A stretch of DNA of 64,000 bases from Bacillota bacterium (GTDB lineage Bacteria > Bacillota > UBA4882 > UBA8346). Position numbers and translations under genes: made by a program. Location: contig JAEZJQ010000126.1 in assembly GCA_023436305.1 (NCBI GenBank), positions 85,800 through 149,799 on the forward strand. Reading direction: 5' to 3'. The notes beneath the pieces were generated by a model. It ran no database searches. It had not been told where the DNA came from and saw only the letters and a program-made list of their open reading frames with translations. Below are positions 32,874 to 41,148 of this stretch, one piece after another. Position 1 is the stretch's first letter, and every line of letters starts with the position of its first letter.

Positions 32874-33962
32874 TTATCCGGCTTTAAGCTGCTTATGATT
32901 TTTTACCAACTCGACGAACGCTTCCAAACGGGTCAAGGTATTGGCCGCTCCGGACTGTTCATCAATGGCTAAAGTTAATATTGGCATCGCTAAATCCGCG
33001 GATATTTTCGGAATCAAACTTTGCGTGACTAATTCCGGTAGACATGCAAAGGGCATTAAATGAACGACACCGTCAAATCCTTTATTTTTATAGAAAACCA
33101 TGTGTCCGATGTTATGAATTTCATGCCCGCCAATACCAATTTCCATATATTGTTTGCCGCTTTTCAATATGGTTGCATCTGATTTTCCCAAAAATTTCGG
33201 TAAACTATGATCAACCCATTCTGAGACATATAATGACCGGGTTACTTCGCAGCCCAGTTTGTTAAGCAACTCCGCAATCCCCATATTAATCGAGGATTCG
33301 ATGACTACATAAATCTCTCCGACAATCCCAATACGGACTTTCCGGTTATCTGGCGGCTCATGAACGGGAATCGAATGAAACAGCGTCATCCCTTCTTGTT
33401 TCAAACGGCGGATATCCTTAATCGTGTTGGCTTCATTCGCGAATTTTTGACTCATCATCTCAAAAACCGCTGAAAAAGAACCCGGTTCCAATTCATAAGG
33501 CCGTTTAAGCTCCATCACTTTCTGAAGAGAATCGATGGCGTGCGCCAATTCATAAGCCGTATAAATTGCTTTAATAACCCGTATCCAGGATTTACGATTC
33601 TTAATCTTCCATAGCCTTTCCATGAATAATTTCGGATTACGGTATATATCGTCAAATACGATCATTTCTACATCGTAACCCAGATTTAGAAGTGTTTTAC
33701 GGTGAACTTCGTTATAAAATCCCGCCCGGCAAGGCCCGTTTCCACCCGAAGTAAGAATTGTATCCGCGCCTAACTGAAGCGATTCAATATACGAACCGAG
33801 CAATACTTTATAGGGAAAACATGCGAATTCCGGGCTATATTTCACTCCCAGATTAATTGTATGTTGAGTTGGGCGGGGTGGCATAATAACTTCATGATCC
33901 AACAGTTCCAACACTTTTTGATAAATAACTGTTGAACCCATATATGGAAAGGTTATTTTCAT
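32874..33962 (-). CDS. Activase-related protein (HgdB/DUF2229-like), gene 2
   Basis: A 362-residue cytoplasmic protein of the group often labelled CoA-substrate-specific enzyme activase or acyl-CoA dehydratase-related. Motifs are PEFACFPYKVLLGSY, LTSGGNGPCRAGFY, VVIESSINMGIAELLNKLGCEV and VVHLMPFACLPE. The conserved cysteines suggest an iron-sulfur cluster. GGGGAG precedes the ATG. It is 11 bases upstream of the HgdC-like gene and 15 bases downstream of its paralogue. The reaction is unknown. Confidence 0.75.
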   Translation of the reverse strand: MKITFPYMGSTVIYQKVLELLDHEVIMPPRPTQHTINLGVKYSPEFACFPYKVLLGSYIESLQLGADTILTSGGNGPCRAGFYNEVHRKTLLNLGYDVEMIVFDDIYRNPKLFMERLWKIKNRKSWIRVIKAIYTAYELAHAIDSLQKVMELKRPYELEPGSFSAVFEMMSQKFANEANTIKDIRRLKQEGMTLFHSIPVHEPPDNRKVRIGIVGEIYVVIESSINMGIAELLNKLGCEVTRSLYVSEWVDHSLPKFLGKSDATILKSGKQYMEIGIGGHEIHNIGHMVFYKNKGFDGVVHLMPFACLPELVTQSLIPKISADLAMPILTLAIDEQSGAANTLTRLEAFVELVKNHKQLKAG

Positions 33963-33977
33963 GGATGCTCACTCCCC

Positions 33978-34964
33978 TTAAGCCGTTTTTAGTGGTTTGT
34001 TTTTGGTGATCATATCGATAAAAGCCTCCACTCTGGTTTGAAGATGGTTTTCACCGGTGTGTTCATCGACTCGGATGGTCATAAATGGTTTTTGATATTG
34101 ATTGGAATCTAATTCCAACAATTTTCCAAGGAAAGAATCGGGGCCGCAGCCAAAGGCGGTTACATGGATGACTCCGTCGATGGTAGGGTCGTTAAAAAAT
34201 CGATAAGCGGTGGCGTATAAATTATTCGAAAAAGTCCAGAATAAAGTCTTTTTAAAATCATAAAGATGATGGTTGATTACTTCATTTCCGAGCATTTCAA
34301 AGGTCACGGCATTGACGCCGAGTTGATACAAACGGTTTAAAATGTTCATACTGAGTATATCGTCATAAACATTATAAACATAGCCAATTACCCCAATTTT
34401 TATCGGAAGGTCTTTTATTAAAACCGTTTTCCCGTTGAATACTTTCTCATTCGCCATTTGACAGTTATATTTATTCAAAATGCAATACTTTTGAAATTCC
34501 AGCCACTTTTCACATCCGGCTTTGATTGCATTATTTATTTTACGATAACTATTGGTAAACCGCCGACCGATCGCTGCATAATTCTTGAAACTGGCAATAT
34601 TATCCTGTTTGGCATTTATATAATGAGTCAACATTTTTGGGCTCAAATTCGGGATAGTATATTTTAACATATCGGGGAGCCCTAAAAATTTTGGACAGAA
34701 TGTATCTCCTTTTTTGATGGAAATAAATCGCGGAATATATATCAAATCGACTCCTCGATCCAATAAGTCCGCTACATGTCCGGTATAAATTTTCATCGGA
34801 GCGCAAATTTCAGGAACCGAAAAACGAATTCCTTTATTTAAGATTGCTTTGGTGGTCGCTCCGGTCTCAATGACGGACAAACCCAATTCTTCAAAAAAAG
34901 GTTTCCAAAAACTTCGATAATATGGATCCATTAAAGCCGTAGGTAAACCAATTGTTGTAGTCAA
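33978..34964 (-). CDS. Activase-related protein (HgdB/DUF2229-like), gene 1
   Basis: A 328-residue protein. It opens TIGLPTALMDPYYRSFWKPFF and has RFSVPEICAPMKIYTGHVADLL and VIHVTAFGCGPDSFLGK followed by FMTIRVDEHTGENHLQTRVEAF. This is the same broad family as its downstream neighbour, with matching C-terminal RxEAFxxxxKNxK endings. The start is TTG at 34962-34964, with AAGGA nine bases upstream. It is probably a subunit or scaffold for an iron-sulfur radical activation system; its substrate is unknown. Confidence 0.72.
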   Translation of the reverse strand: MTTTIGLPTALMDPYYRSFWKPFFEELGLSVIETGATTKAILNKGIRFSVPEICAPMKIYTGHVADLLDRGVDLIYIPRFISIKKGDTFCPKFLGLPDMLKYTIPNLSPKMLTHYINAKQDNIASFKNYAAIGRRFTNSYRKINNAIKAGCEKWLEFQKYCILNKYNCQMANEKVFNGKTVLIKDLPIKIGVIGYVYNVYDDILSMNILNRLYQLGVNAVTFEMLGNEVINHHLYDFKKTLFWTFSNNLYATAYRFFNDPTIDGVIHVTAFGCGPDSFLGKLLELDSNQYQKPFMTIRVDEHTGENHLQTRVEAFIDMITKNKPLKTA

Positions 34965-34983
34965 TTATCATTATCCTTTCTTT

Positions 34984-34996
34984 AGACAGTTTGTCT
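34984..34996. promoter_or_regulatory. Inverted repeat upstream of the activase genes
   Basis: AGACA-GTT-TGTCT lies 20 bases upstream of the TTG start of the first activase gene. It is a possible regulator-binding site, unlike the TetR gene's own palindrome in sequence. Confidence 0.35.
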
Positions 34997-35091
34997 TACA
35001 TTAAAAAAACAAACACCGCATTTTAAGAGTCTCTATGCAAGTAAACTTTTTCGACGTATCGACGTATAATTGAAAAAGAAGGATAAGTCAT

Positions 35092-35694
35092 TTATTTAAA
35101 ATCAATAACCGCAAGAACATTATCGATTTCTTCCTCCATCTGTCCGGACTTAAATTCAACTCCTAAAAAATACTTCTGCAGGGCAAAAGAGATTAAAGTG
35201 CCGATCATAATTCTAAGAATAACTTGCGCTTGAGCATCGGAGATCTGCATTTTGGCACATATAATCAGCCGGATATTTTCCGTAACTTCGTAAACCTTCG
35301 GGTAAATTGTTTTTTGGGTTGATAAAAGCAACTCATTATTGTATTGCATTTCAATCACCAAAATTTTGACCAATTCGAAATTTTGATCAAGAAAATGAAA
35401 TCGTTCCATTATGATCGATTTTAGAAATTCCTTGAGTGGGTAATTCTTAGCCGCTTCGATATTTTTAACCAGGGGAATCAACGAAATATTCTCAAAGATC
35501 TGCTCAATGGCCAGATTGCCGATTTGTCGCAACAGGTTTTCCTTATCACCAAAATATTTAAAGATAATTGTCTCCGATAAACCGATCTCTTTGGAAATTA
35601 AGGCCGTTGTAGTCGCATTAAATCCGTATAACGAGATGAGTTTTATGGCGGTATCGATAATTTTTTGTTTGGTCAATTCTTGTTTTTTCCCCAC
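35092..35694 (-). CDS. TetR-family transcriptional regulator
   Basis: A 200-residue TetR repressor. N-terminal HTH is IIDTAIKLISLYGFNATTTALISKEIGLSETIIFKYFGDKENLL; the C-terminal ligand domain is unassigned. The start is GTG at 35692-35694, with GGAAG eight bases upstream. It is followed by the three activase-family genes on the same strand and has a perfect palindrome in its own promoter, so autoregulation and control of the operon are likely. Confidence 0.88.
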   Translation of the reverse strand: MGKKQELTKQKIIDTAIKLISLYGFNATTTALISKEIGLSETIIFKYFGDKENLLRQIGNLAIEQIFENISLIPLVKNIEAAKNYPLKEFLKSIIMERFHFLDQNFELVKILVIEMQYNNELLLSTQKTIYPKVYEVTENIRLIICAKMQISDAQAQVILRIMIGTLISFALQKYFLGVEFKSGQMEEEIDNVLAVIDFK

Positions 35695-35714
35695 GGAGTC
35701 ACTTCCTTAAAAAT

Positions 35715-35732
35715 TTAGTAATTAATTACTAA
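35715..35732. promoter_or_regulatory. 18-bp perfect palindrome, candidate TetR operator
   Basis: TTAGTAATTAATTACTAA is fully self-complementary and lies 20 bases upstream of the TetR start codon, the usual position for autoregulation. Confidence 0.65.
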
Positions 35733-35941
35733 CTTTTAAGTCCAATTTTACTCTTCCACAATCAATCTGTCAATCTTGATTAAATAATAATACATGGAAT
35801 TTCTTGTTTTATCGTAAGCTTTTGTTGGATATGATAAGATTTCACACCTTACGCGCATCATTAAGAAATATCGAATTGGTAAGTTTTTATTAATATCATA
35901 ATCAATTAATATAATTTTTTAAGTTATAATTAAATATTAAA

Positions 35942-35987
35942 AAAGATGGATTGTTCCGTCAAAAAAATTGACACCCAATCCATCTTT
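35942..35987 (+). terminator. 12-bp stem with T-rich tail, no upstream gene
   Basis: AAAGATGGATTG and CAATCCATCTTT are perfect arms, the loop holds a smaller GTCAA/TTGAC stem, and ATTTTTT follows on the plus strand. No plus-strand gene precedes it. The rest of 35733-36015 is AT-rich and empty. Confidence 0.5.
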
Positions 35988-36015
35988 ATTTTTTAAGGTG
36001 TAACGATATTATTCT

Positions 36016-36132
36016 CCGGGAGTCTGTGCGTGTAACACTTTCGAATACCGATAAACCGCTATATGTTGTATTAGAATATGTCACTTGATACTAAATATGC
36101 TTCGAGAACCAATTAGCTGCACAGACTCCTAG
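36016..36132 (-). mobile_element. MITE-like 117-bp element, copy B
   Basis: Inverted copy of the element at 31505-31621, the same 117-bp length. The left end has CCGG in place of CTAG and the right end keeps CTAG. The terminal GGAGTCTGTGC repeats are intact. No coding capacity. Confidence 0.8.
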
Positions 36133-36180
36133 GACATTCACCGTAAAACCTTCATCAAGTTATCCGCCCGGTTTTCCGGC

Positions 36181-36981
36181 TCAAACATGCTCCAACCAGG
36201 ATTTGGATTTCAAGGTCAGCTCGTCGGAAGTACTGCGCAGGTCATGATATTTGCTGCCTCTGGCAATATAAACTTCATTGCTCACTTCTCCCGTAAATTC
36301 CCGTTTCAACTTCCCGATAACGTCGTTATAATCAAAGAACCGGCATGAGAATATATCAAAGTACGCCTTGCCTTGACCGGGAAAATAATGCAGGCTGATA
36401 TGGCTTTCGGCAATCATGGTCAAAATGGAGATGACTTGTTGGCCTTGATATACGCCTTTGGCGGAATAAGGACGCATAATCGGGGTCATGCCGATCTTAT
36501 AAGGCATAGTGTCAAACAACGTAAACAAATCATCCATGGTGACCGGACTCGTATATTGATCGAAATCAAGCATAACATGGGGGCCGAAATCAACCGCCGG
36601 ATCGATGGCAATATTCTTGAATGAAGACCGGCTATGGCCTCTTTCGGTGCAATCGGTATTTACAATTTCCGCCGGAAAAGCGCTTTTGATCCGGCTTTCA
36701 AGCATCTTCGCATCCAATGGTTTGGGAGTGACCAAATCAACAAAAAAGGCCTCCCGGAACGAAAAAGTATGAATGGTGAAATGCCCTCCCGCTAAAAAAA
36801 CAAAGGCGCTGATGCCGCAGTCTTCGGGAATTACCCCATTATAATACGGTAGCACAAACGGCGGCATCACCGTTTGTAAGCCCATCTTTTCGGGAATTTC
36901 CTCTAACAATTCATGAATTAACAAGATGTCGTCCAATCTGGACCGATATCCTTTAAACGCATCCATCACAAAGTGATTCAC
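36181..36981 (-). CDS. Tandem S-adenosylmethionine decarboxylase-like (SpeD-fold) protein
   Basis: A 266-residue protein with two SpeD-like half domains. The C-terminal half has ESHISLHYFPGQGKAYFDIFSC, matching the Glu-Ser-His processing site (Ser would become pyruvoyl) and the conserved Cys. The N-terminal half has a degenerate counterpart, GGHFTIHTFSFREAFFVDLV, with Glu-Ser lost. Prokaryotic SpeD is normally a single domain of about 120-130 residues, so this is a fused duplication, like the eukaryotic enzyme in layout. It may decarboxylate AdoMet or, as shown for some homologues, an amino acid. It lies downstream of the methyltransferase gene on the same strand. Confidence 0.78.
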   Translation of the reverse strand: MNHFVMDAFKGYRSRLDDILLIHELLEEIPEKMGLQTVMPPFVLPYYNGVIPEDCGISAFVFLAGGHFTIHTFSFREAFFVDLVTPKPLDAKMLESRIKSAFPAEIVNTDCTERGHSRSSFKNIAIDPAVDFGPHVMLDFDQYTSPVTMDDLFTLFDTMPYKIGMTPIMRPYSAKGVYQGQQVISILTMIAESHISLHYFPGQGKAYFDIFSCRFFDYNDVIGKLKREFTGEVSNEVYIARGSKYHDLRSTSDELTLKSKSWLEHV

Positions 36982-37152
36982 GGTAACCCTCTCCTTTATT
37001 GAACTTAATCAAGTATCTTTGGCTTAAAAACATTCTTAATAGATTATAATACAAAAATCAAAAAGATCCAGTATCAATTTTGGGGAATGATTCTCAGGGA
37101 TATAATACACAAAAGGGGATTGATGGATTACCGGAGTAATAAGTTTCGTTCA

Positions 37153-38235
37153 TTATTCAAAACTCTTTCTACCCATAACCCATAAGTATGTTGATTTTTC
37201 CATGATTTCCTCCGGTTTTATATCTCTCGCCGGATTTAGTTCTGTAATTAACGTCCCGAGTACATTGTGAAAATAATTAATATCCGTGAATTTACCATGA
37301 TATTCATCTTTCACGACAGTCAGAACGGAAACCGTCTCAGCGTTCCCCAGTAGTTCAAATCCCGCCGGTTGTAAAGCGGCCTTGATTTTTTCACTGGAGT
37401 AATTTTTGAGCAGAATAATCTGATCCAAACTTTGAAATTCGGCGCAGCTTTTCGAAATAATATTGGCCACTTCCATGAAATTTCCCGGGTTTTGTGCAAA
37501 AAAATCACACCAGTACCGGGCTGGCGGGAAGGATGATTTGTGATGTCGGCTGGTTAAAGGATGGCCTTGGGAAATAACCCGGAAACCGAGATGACCTTCC
37601 TCATAATACGGCAAGAGTATCCGGTCTGGAAACCGCTCTTGCAATTCGACGAACACATTTTCATGGATAGCCGAGGACATGATATGAATAATGATACCGC
37701 CAGGTTTTAAAACTTCAGCAATTATCCCCAGATTTTTTACCAAATCCGGTGGTGAAAATGTATCCAGTACATTGAAGCTGATTACAGCGGAAAAGCATTC
37801 CCGGCCAAAGAGGGATACAAGATCATGGATTCCGGCGTTGATAACGTACTTGCCGTGATGTAAATTCCGGGTGACGATTTCCGGGGAAATTTCAGTTTCA
37901 ACCAGCCGGTTGCGGAGATTTTCCATGCCCGGATCATCGCTTAAGGATAATAAATACTTTAAATACCCATCACCACTGCCGATCTCAAGAAAAAGACCAC
38001 TTTTTAGATTGCCATCCAATTTGGACAAGAACTTTCGAAAAATAATCTCCAGGTTTTTTACATTGGCGTGCCTGGTGAATAACTTAGGCGCCTTCACCGG
38101 TGTAATTATCGGGCCGTTTGCGATTAAAGCGCCATTTTTTAATAATGAATCAATTACATCACGGTTTTGAGCGGCAATACCTTGACTTAGCGCCAGAAAT
38201 AATTCCGACGGCGAATTTTTATTAAACATGGCCAT
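37153..38235 (-). CDS. SAM-dependent methyltransferase-like protein
   Basis: A 360-residue protein. A Rossmann methyltransferase core (about 65-210) has motif I GLFLEIGSGDGYLKYL, acidic loop VETEIS, motif IV VISFNVLDTFSPPDLV and post-motif LKPGGIIIHIMSS. N- and C-terminal extensions are unassigned. ATG at 38233-38235 is chosen, with GAGGGTG seven bases upstream. It is transcribed from a promoter that is duplicated ahead of the 39697 gene. Followed by the SpeD-like gene 170 bases downstream. The substrate is unknown. Confidence 0.8.
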   Translation of the reverse strand: MAMFNKNSPSELFLALSQGIAAQNRDVIDSLLKNGALIANGPIITPVKAPKLFTRHANVKNLEIIFRKFLSKLDGNLKSGLFLEIGSGDGYLKYLLSLSDDPGMENLRNRLVETEISPEIVTRNLHHGKYVINAGIHDLVSLFGRECFSAVISFNVLDTFSPPDLVKNLGIIAEVLKPGGIIIHIMSSAIHENVFVELQERFPDRILLPYYEEGHLGFRVISQGHPLTSRHHKSSFPPARYWCDFFAQNPGNFMEVANIISKSCAEFQSLDQIILLKNYSSEKIKAALQPAGFELLGNAETVSVLTVVKDEYHGKFTDINYFHNVLGTLITELNPARDIKPEEIMEKSTYLWVMGRKSFE

Positions 38236-38266
38236 CAAAAAACACCCTCATCGAATCGATAATTAT

Positions 38267-38309
38267 ATTCTATCCATTTCATCGGATAAGTCAAATAAAG
38301 TTTTATCCG
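38267..38309 (-). promoter_or_regulatory. Promoter P1 of the methyltransferase/SpeD-like unit
   Basis: On the minus strand: upstream box CGGATAAAACTTTA, -35 TTGACT, 16-base spacer, -10 TAGAAT, 31 bases before the ATG. 35 of 39 positions are identical to the promoter at 39751-39789. CGGATAA and TTATCCG also form an inverted repeat across the -35. Confidence 0.7.
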
Positions 38310-38398
38310 TTATCGATGCTGTTGGTTTCCGCAGTAGTGGGAAAAACGAGGAATTAATCAAAGCAGTCCAAGAATTCGGGAAAAAATATAAAAAATAA
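38309..38398 (+). pseudogene. Coding-like C-terminal remnant on the plus strand
   Basis: The frame ending at TAA 38396-38398 reads VIDAVGFRSSGKNEELIKAV then QEFGKKYKK, which looks like a genuine basic C-terminal tail, and a plus-strand terminator follows. The frame runs back to an ATG at 38228, but that part is the minus-strand promoter and has no ribosome site. Probably a truncated gene; family not recognised. Confidence 0.35.
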
Positions 38399-38405
38399 CT
38401 GAATA

Positions 38406-38436
38406 ACGGCTGTCTATCGACAGTCGTTTTAATTTA
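38406..38436 (+). terminator. Rho-independent terminator
   Basis: ACGGCTGTC-tatc-GACAGTCGT followed by TTTAATTTATT on the plus strand. It may serve both the plus-strand remnant and, less well, the convergent SDR gene. Confidence 0.65.
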
Positions 38437-39249
38437 TTATAAGTCCAAATCCTTGAACAAATCCCGTTTTATAAATATTGACTTGATCATCCGGCCGATA
38501 AACTTGGGCCGGGTTAACCAGGCAAAGTGGGCGCCGTGTTTTTGATTGGCCAACATCTTTTTGACGAGAAATACAGCCACATTTTCCGGTTTATCGGCGA
38601 TCAGGTTAATGACCTTTTTCATTTTTGCCAGGCGCGCTTCATCGTTCAGCAATGGTTTGACCAGAAAATCGGTGACCATCATCCCGGGGCTTAAGGTTCC
38701 CACAATGATCGTATAGGATTTGGCTTCCTCGATCATTCCTTGGGTGAAATAGCGTAAGGCGCATTTGGAAGTACCGTAGATGTTTAGATTATTCATATGG
38801 GCACCGTCACTTCCCCAGCCCTCCATATTGTAAATTGCTCCATGGCCTTGCTTGAGCATTCCCCGCATGGCGATTTGGGAGCCGTGAATCATACCGGTGA
38901 TATTGGTGGCTGTGATTTCCGCCACCCGCTTTTCGGATATTTCCCAGACCGGGGCCTCCGGTTGATTGATCCCGGCGTTATTAATCCAGATATGGACGCT
39001 CCTCCATTGGTCCATGGCAAAATCCCAGAGGTGGACGATATCTTCAAATTGGGTCACATCACATTGGGTTCCCCGAACGTTTTGGGCATATTCCCCCAAT
39101 TTACCCAAGGCGCTAGCGATTGTTTCCGGTTTGGTGCCGGAGATAATTACATGATGGCCATGCTTTAAAAACTCCTTGGCCATGCAAAACCCGATACCGC
39201 GAGTTCCACCGGTAATTACGATATTTTTCGGTGAATTCATGGTTTCCAT
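38437..39249 (-). CDS. Short-chain dehydrogenase/reductase (NYC1/NOL-like)
   Basis: A 270-residue classical SDR: NAD(P) motif ITGGTRGIGFCMAKEFL, WINNAGINQPEAP, and catalytic Tyr-Lys in IYGTSKCAL. The stretch HIWINNAG, GAIYNMEGWGSDG and TLSPGMMVTDFL resembles chlorophyll-b-reductase-type SDRs (NYC1/NOL) more than fatty-acid or sugar SDRs, although nothing else here is photosynthetic. A basic C-terminal tail (about 245-270) may bind membranes. GGGAG precedes the ATG. It is co-transcribed with the hypothetical gene 31 bases upstream. Confidence 0.85.
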   Translation of the reverse strand: METMNSPKNIVITGGTRGIGFCMAKEFLKHGHHVIISGTKPETIASALGKLGEYAQNVRGTQCDVTQFEDIVHLWDFAMDQWRSVHIWINNAGINQPEAPVWEISEKRVAEITATNITGMIHGSQIAMRGMLKQGHGAIYNMEGWGSDGAHMNNLNIYGTSKCALRYFTQGMIEEAKSYTIIVGTLSPGMMVTDFLVKPLLNDEARLAKMKKVINLIADKPENVAVFLVKKMLANQKHGAHFAWLTRPKFIGRMIKSIFIKRDLFKDLDL

Positions 39250-39280
39250 CAGTTTGCTCCCTCCATCAACGAATTTAAAA

Positions 39281-39697
39281 TTACAAATACCTCAGCCGGT
39301 GCATCTCAAAGCGGGCATCTTTTAATTCGACTAATATCATCTCCCGTCCTATCATGTCGGTTTCGTGTTTGGATAGCCGGTCTTCCAGCCAATGTTTCAA
39401 ACCGCCTAGTACTCGCTCCAGAAACTCTTTTTTCGCCGTTTCAGGGTATAAGGAACCCGGAATCGGATAAAAGTACAACGCCGGTTTTAACTGACGGTCG
39501 ATAAAAAGGCTGACTACCACGGTTCCCTGTATTTTCGGCCGGGAGCTACAGCGTGGATCAAAGCGGAAGCTTTTCTGGGTTCCGAATTCAATTCGCAGAT
39601 CAGCCAATCCTTTGGCCCATTCTTGGATCTCCAGGACCGAACAGGCATATGTTGTATTCGGCGATAGTTTTTTAAAGGTTGCTACTTTCACACTCAT
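39281..39697 (-). CDS. Conserved-looking hypothetical protein
   Basis: A 138-residue soluble protein, no signal or membrane segment. It opens MSVKVATFKKLSPNTTYACSV and has RFDPRCSSRPKIQGTVVVSLFID and a charged C-terminus (LEDRLSKHETDMIGREMILVEL). GAGG precedes the ATG by seven bases. It is first in a two-gene unit with the SDR and is driven by promoter P2. The family is not recognised. Confidence 0.7.
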   Translation of the reverse strand: MSVKVATFKKLSPNTTYACSVLEIQEWAKGLADLRIEFGTQKSFRFDPRCSSRPKIQGTVVVSLFIDRQLKPALYFYPIPGSLYPETAKKEFLERVLGGLKHWLEDRLSKHETDMIGREMILVELKDARFEMHRLRYL

Positions 39698-39746
39698 GGA
39701 TAAACCTCTTGATCGAATTTAGCGGATCATTGATGATCTCCTTTAT

Positions 39747-39789
39747 ATTTTATCCATTTCACCCAATTAGTCAAATAAAGTTTTATCCG
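39747..39789 (-). promoter_or_regulatory. Promoter P2 of the hypothetical/SDR unit
   Basis: Minus strand: box CGGATAAAACTTTA, -35 TTGACT, 16-base spacer, -10 TAAAAT. It is a near copy of promoter P1, differing mainly in four adjacent spacer bases. Confidence 0.7.
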
Positions 39790-39794
39790 GGATT

Positions 39795-39835
39795 CAAAAG
39801 AAATCCCCTACTCTTTTGATGAGTAAGGGATTTCT
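39795..39835 (-). terminator. Terminator of the HtrA gene
   Basis: GAAATCCCTTACTC pairs with GAGTAGGGGATTTC (one or two mismatches), followed by TTTTG on the minus strand, directly after the htrA stop. Confidence 0.75.
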
Positions 39836-41005
39836 TTAACGTTCTTCGGAGAAAGTAATCCGTAAATTTTTTTTCTGTTTTTTTCGAACAATAACGGTGT
39901 TCACCGTATCTCCGGCTTTGAAAGCCCGTTTTATTTGGTTGACCTCTTGCATGGTCTCTACCTTTTTACCCGCCAGACTGATCATAATGTCCTTTTTGCG
40001 AATACCGGCTTTGGCGGCGCCGCTGCCCGGTGAAACCGAGACAATATAGATGCCGACTGGAAAGTGATAATATCGGGCCATTGCTTCGGTAATTTCCTGG
40101 CCGCTGATCCCGATTAACGGCCTGCCTTTTACATAACCATACTTAATTAATTGGCTGACAATCGGTTTGGCATCATTCACCGGGATGGCGAAACCCAACC
40201 CTTCGACGCCGGATACGGATATCTTGATGGTATTGATCCCGATGACTTTCCCTTCGGAATTGACCAACGCTCCGCCACTATTCCCGGGGTTAATGGCGGC
40301 GTCAGTCTGGATTAAATTCAAGGTCCGGTCTTCAATGGAAACCGTACGATTTAAGGCGCTAATCACTCCTGTGGTAACAGAACCGGCAAATTCCAAGCCC
40401 AAGGGATTCCCAATGGCAACCGCCAATTCCCCCACTTTCAAACGGGAAGAATCGCCCAAATCGGCTACTGGTAAATTTTTAAGGTTGATCTGGATCACGG
40501 ACAGATCATTGAGGGGATCACCGCCAATAAATTTAGCCTGGGCTTGCCGTTTATCAGGAAGAAATACTTCCAGGGTTACCCTTTGCTGATTGGAATTGCG
40601 GGGATCAGCATACTGGACTACATGATAATTGGTCATGATGTAGCCGTTTTTGCTGATAATGACTCCCGAACCTTCGGTGGCGAATTGTTTCCCGCCCGTA
40701 TCAAAAAATTGGTTTAATTGGGCCGTAACAACCATTCGGATTCCCACAATGGATGGGCCGGCTTTTTGCGCGATTTGGGAAATAGAGGTTGAATTTCCGG
40801 GAAAACCAGCCCTTAAAATATTCAAATTGCTCGGTTCCCGAAGTTGACGTTTGAATTCGGCCGTATGGTTCAGCGATAACAAACCACCTACTGTAATACC
40901 GCTAAGTAATGCGGTGATAATAATGATCAATAGGTTGGATTTGATTTTGGACAGACTTTTAAAGATTGTTTGTAAAATATTGGATGTTTCATCACTTTTA
41001 CTCAT
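39836..41005 (-). CDS. HtrA/DegP-like membrane-anchored serine protease
   Basis: A 389-residue S1C protease: one N-terminal membrane helix (about 22-46), trypsin-like domain with His in TNYHVV, Asp in DPLNDLSVIQI and Ser in NPGNSGGALV, then one PDZ domain (about 290-385) with IGISGQEITEAMA and GIRKKDIMISLAGK. It acts outside the membrane in protein quality control. GGAGGG lies five bases before the ATG. The open frame continues upstream without a start codon and reads coding-like (IIDIQRIKEAVESRGVDVSD), perhaps the tail of a lost gene. Confidence 0.92.
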   Translation of the reverse strand: MSKSDETSNILQTIFKSLSKIKSNLLIIIITALLSGITVGGLLSLNHTAEFKRQLREPSNLNILRAGFPGNSTSISQIAQKAGPSIVGIRMVVTAQLNQFFDTGGKQFATEGSGVIISKNGYIMTNYHVVQYADPRNSNQQRVTLEVFLPDKRQAQAKFIGGDPLNDLSVIQINLKNLPVADLGDSSRLKVGELAVAIGNPLGLEFAGSVTTGVISALNRTVSIEDRTLNLIQTDAAINPGNSGGALVNSEGKVIGINTIKISVSGVEGLGFAIPVNDAKPIVSQLIKYGYVKGRPLIGISGQEITEAMARYYHFPVGIYIVSVSPGSGAAKAGIRKKDIMISLAGKKVETMQEVNQIKRAFKAGDTVNTVIVRKKQKKNLRITFSEER

Positions 41006-41114
41006 CGAAACCCTCCTTTTCGCCAGGAGATCATAAGTATCTTCTTGATCAGATACATCGACTCCCCGGCTTTCTACGGCTTCCTTAATCCGTTGAATAT
41101 CAATGATCCCCGTA

Positions 41115-41148
41115 TATAAAAAAGAGAGGCCGGCCTCTCTTTTTTATA
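41115..41148. terminator. 34-bp perfect palindrome, bidirectional terminator
   Basis: TATAAAAAAGAGAGGCC and its exact reverse complement join without a loop; six As on one side and six Ts on the other allow termination on both strands. It sits upstream of htrA and downstream of the coat pseudogene. Confidence 0.8.
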
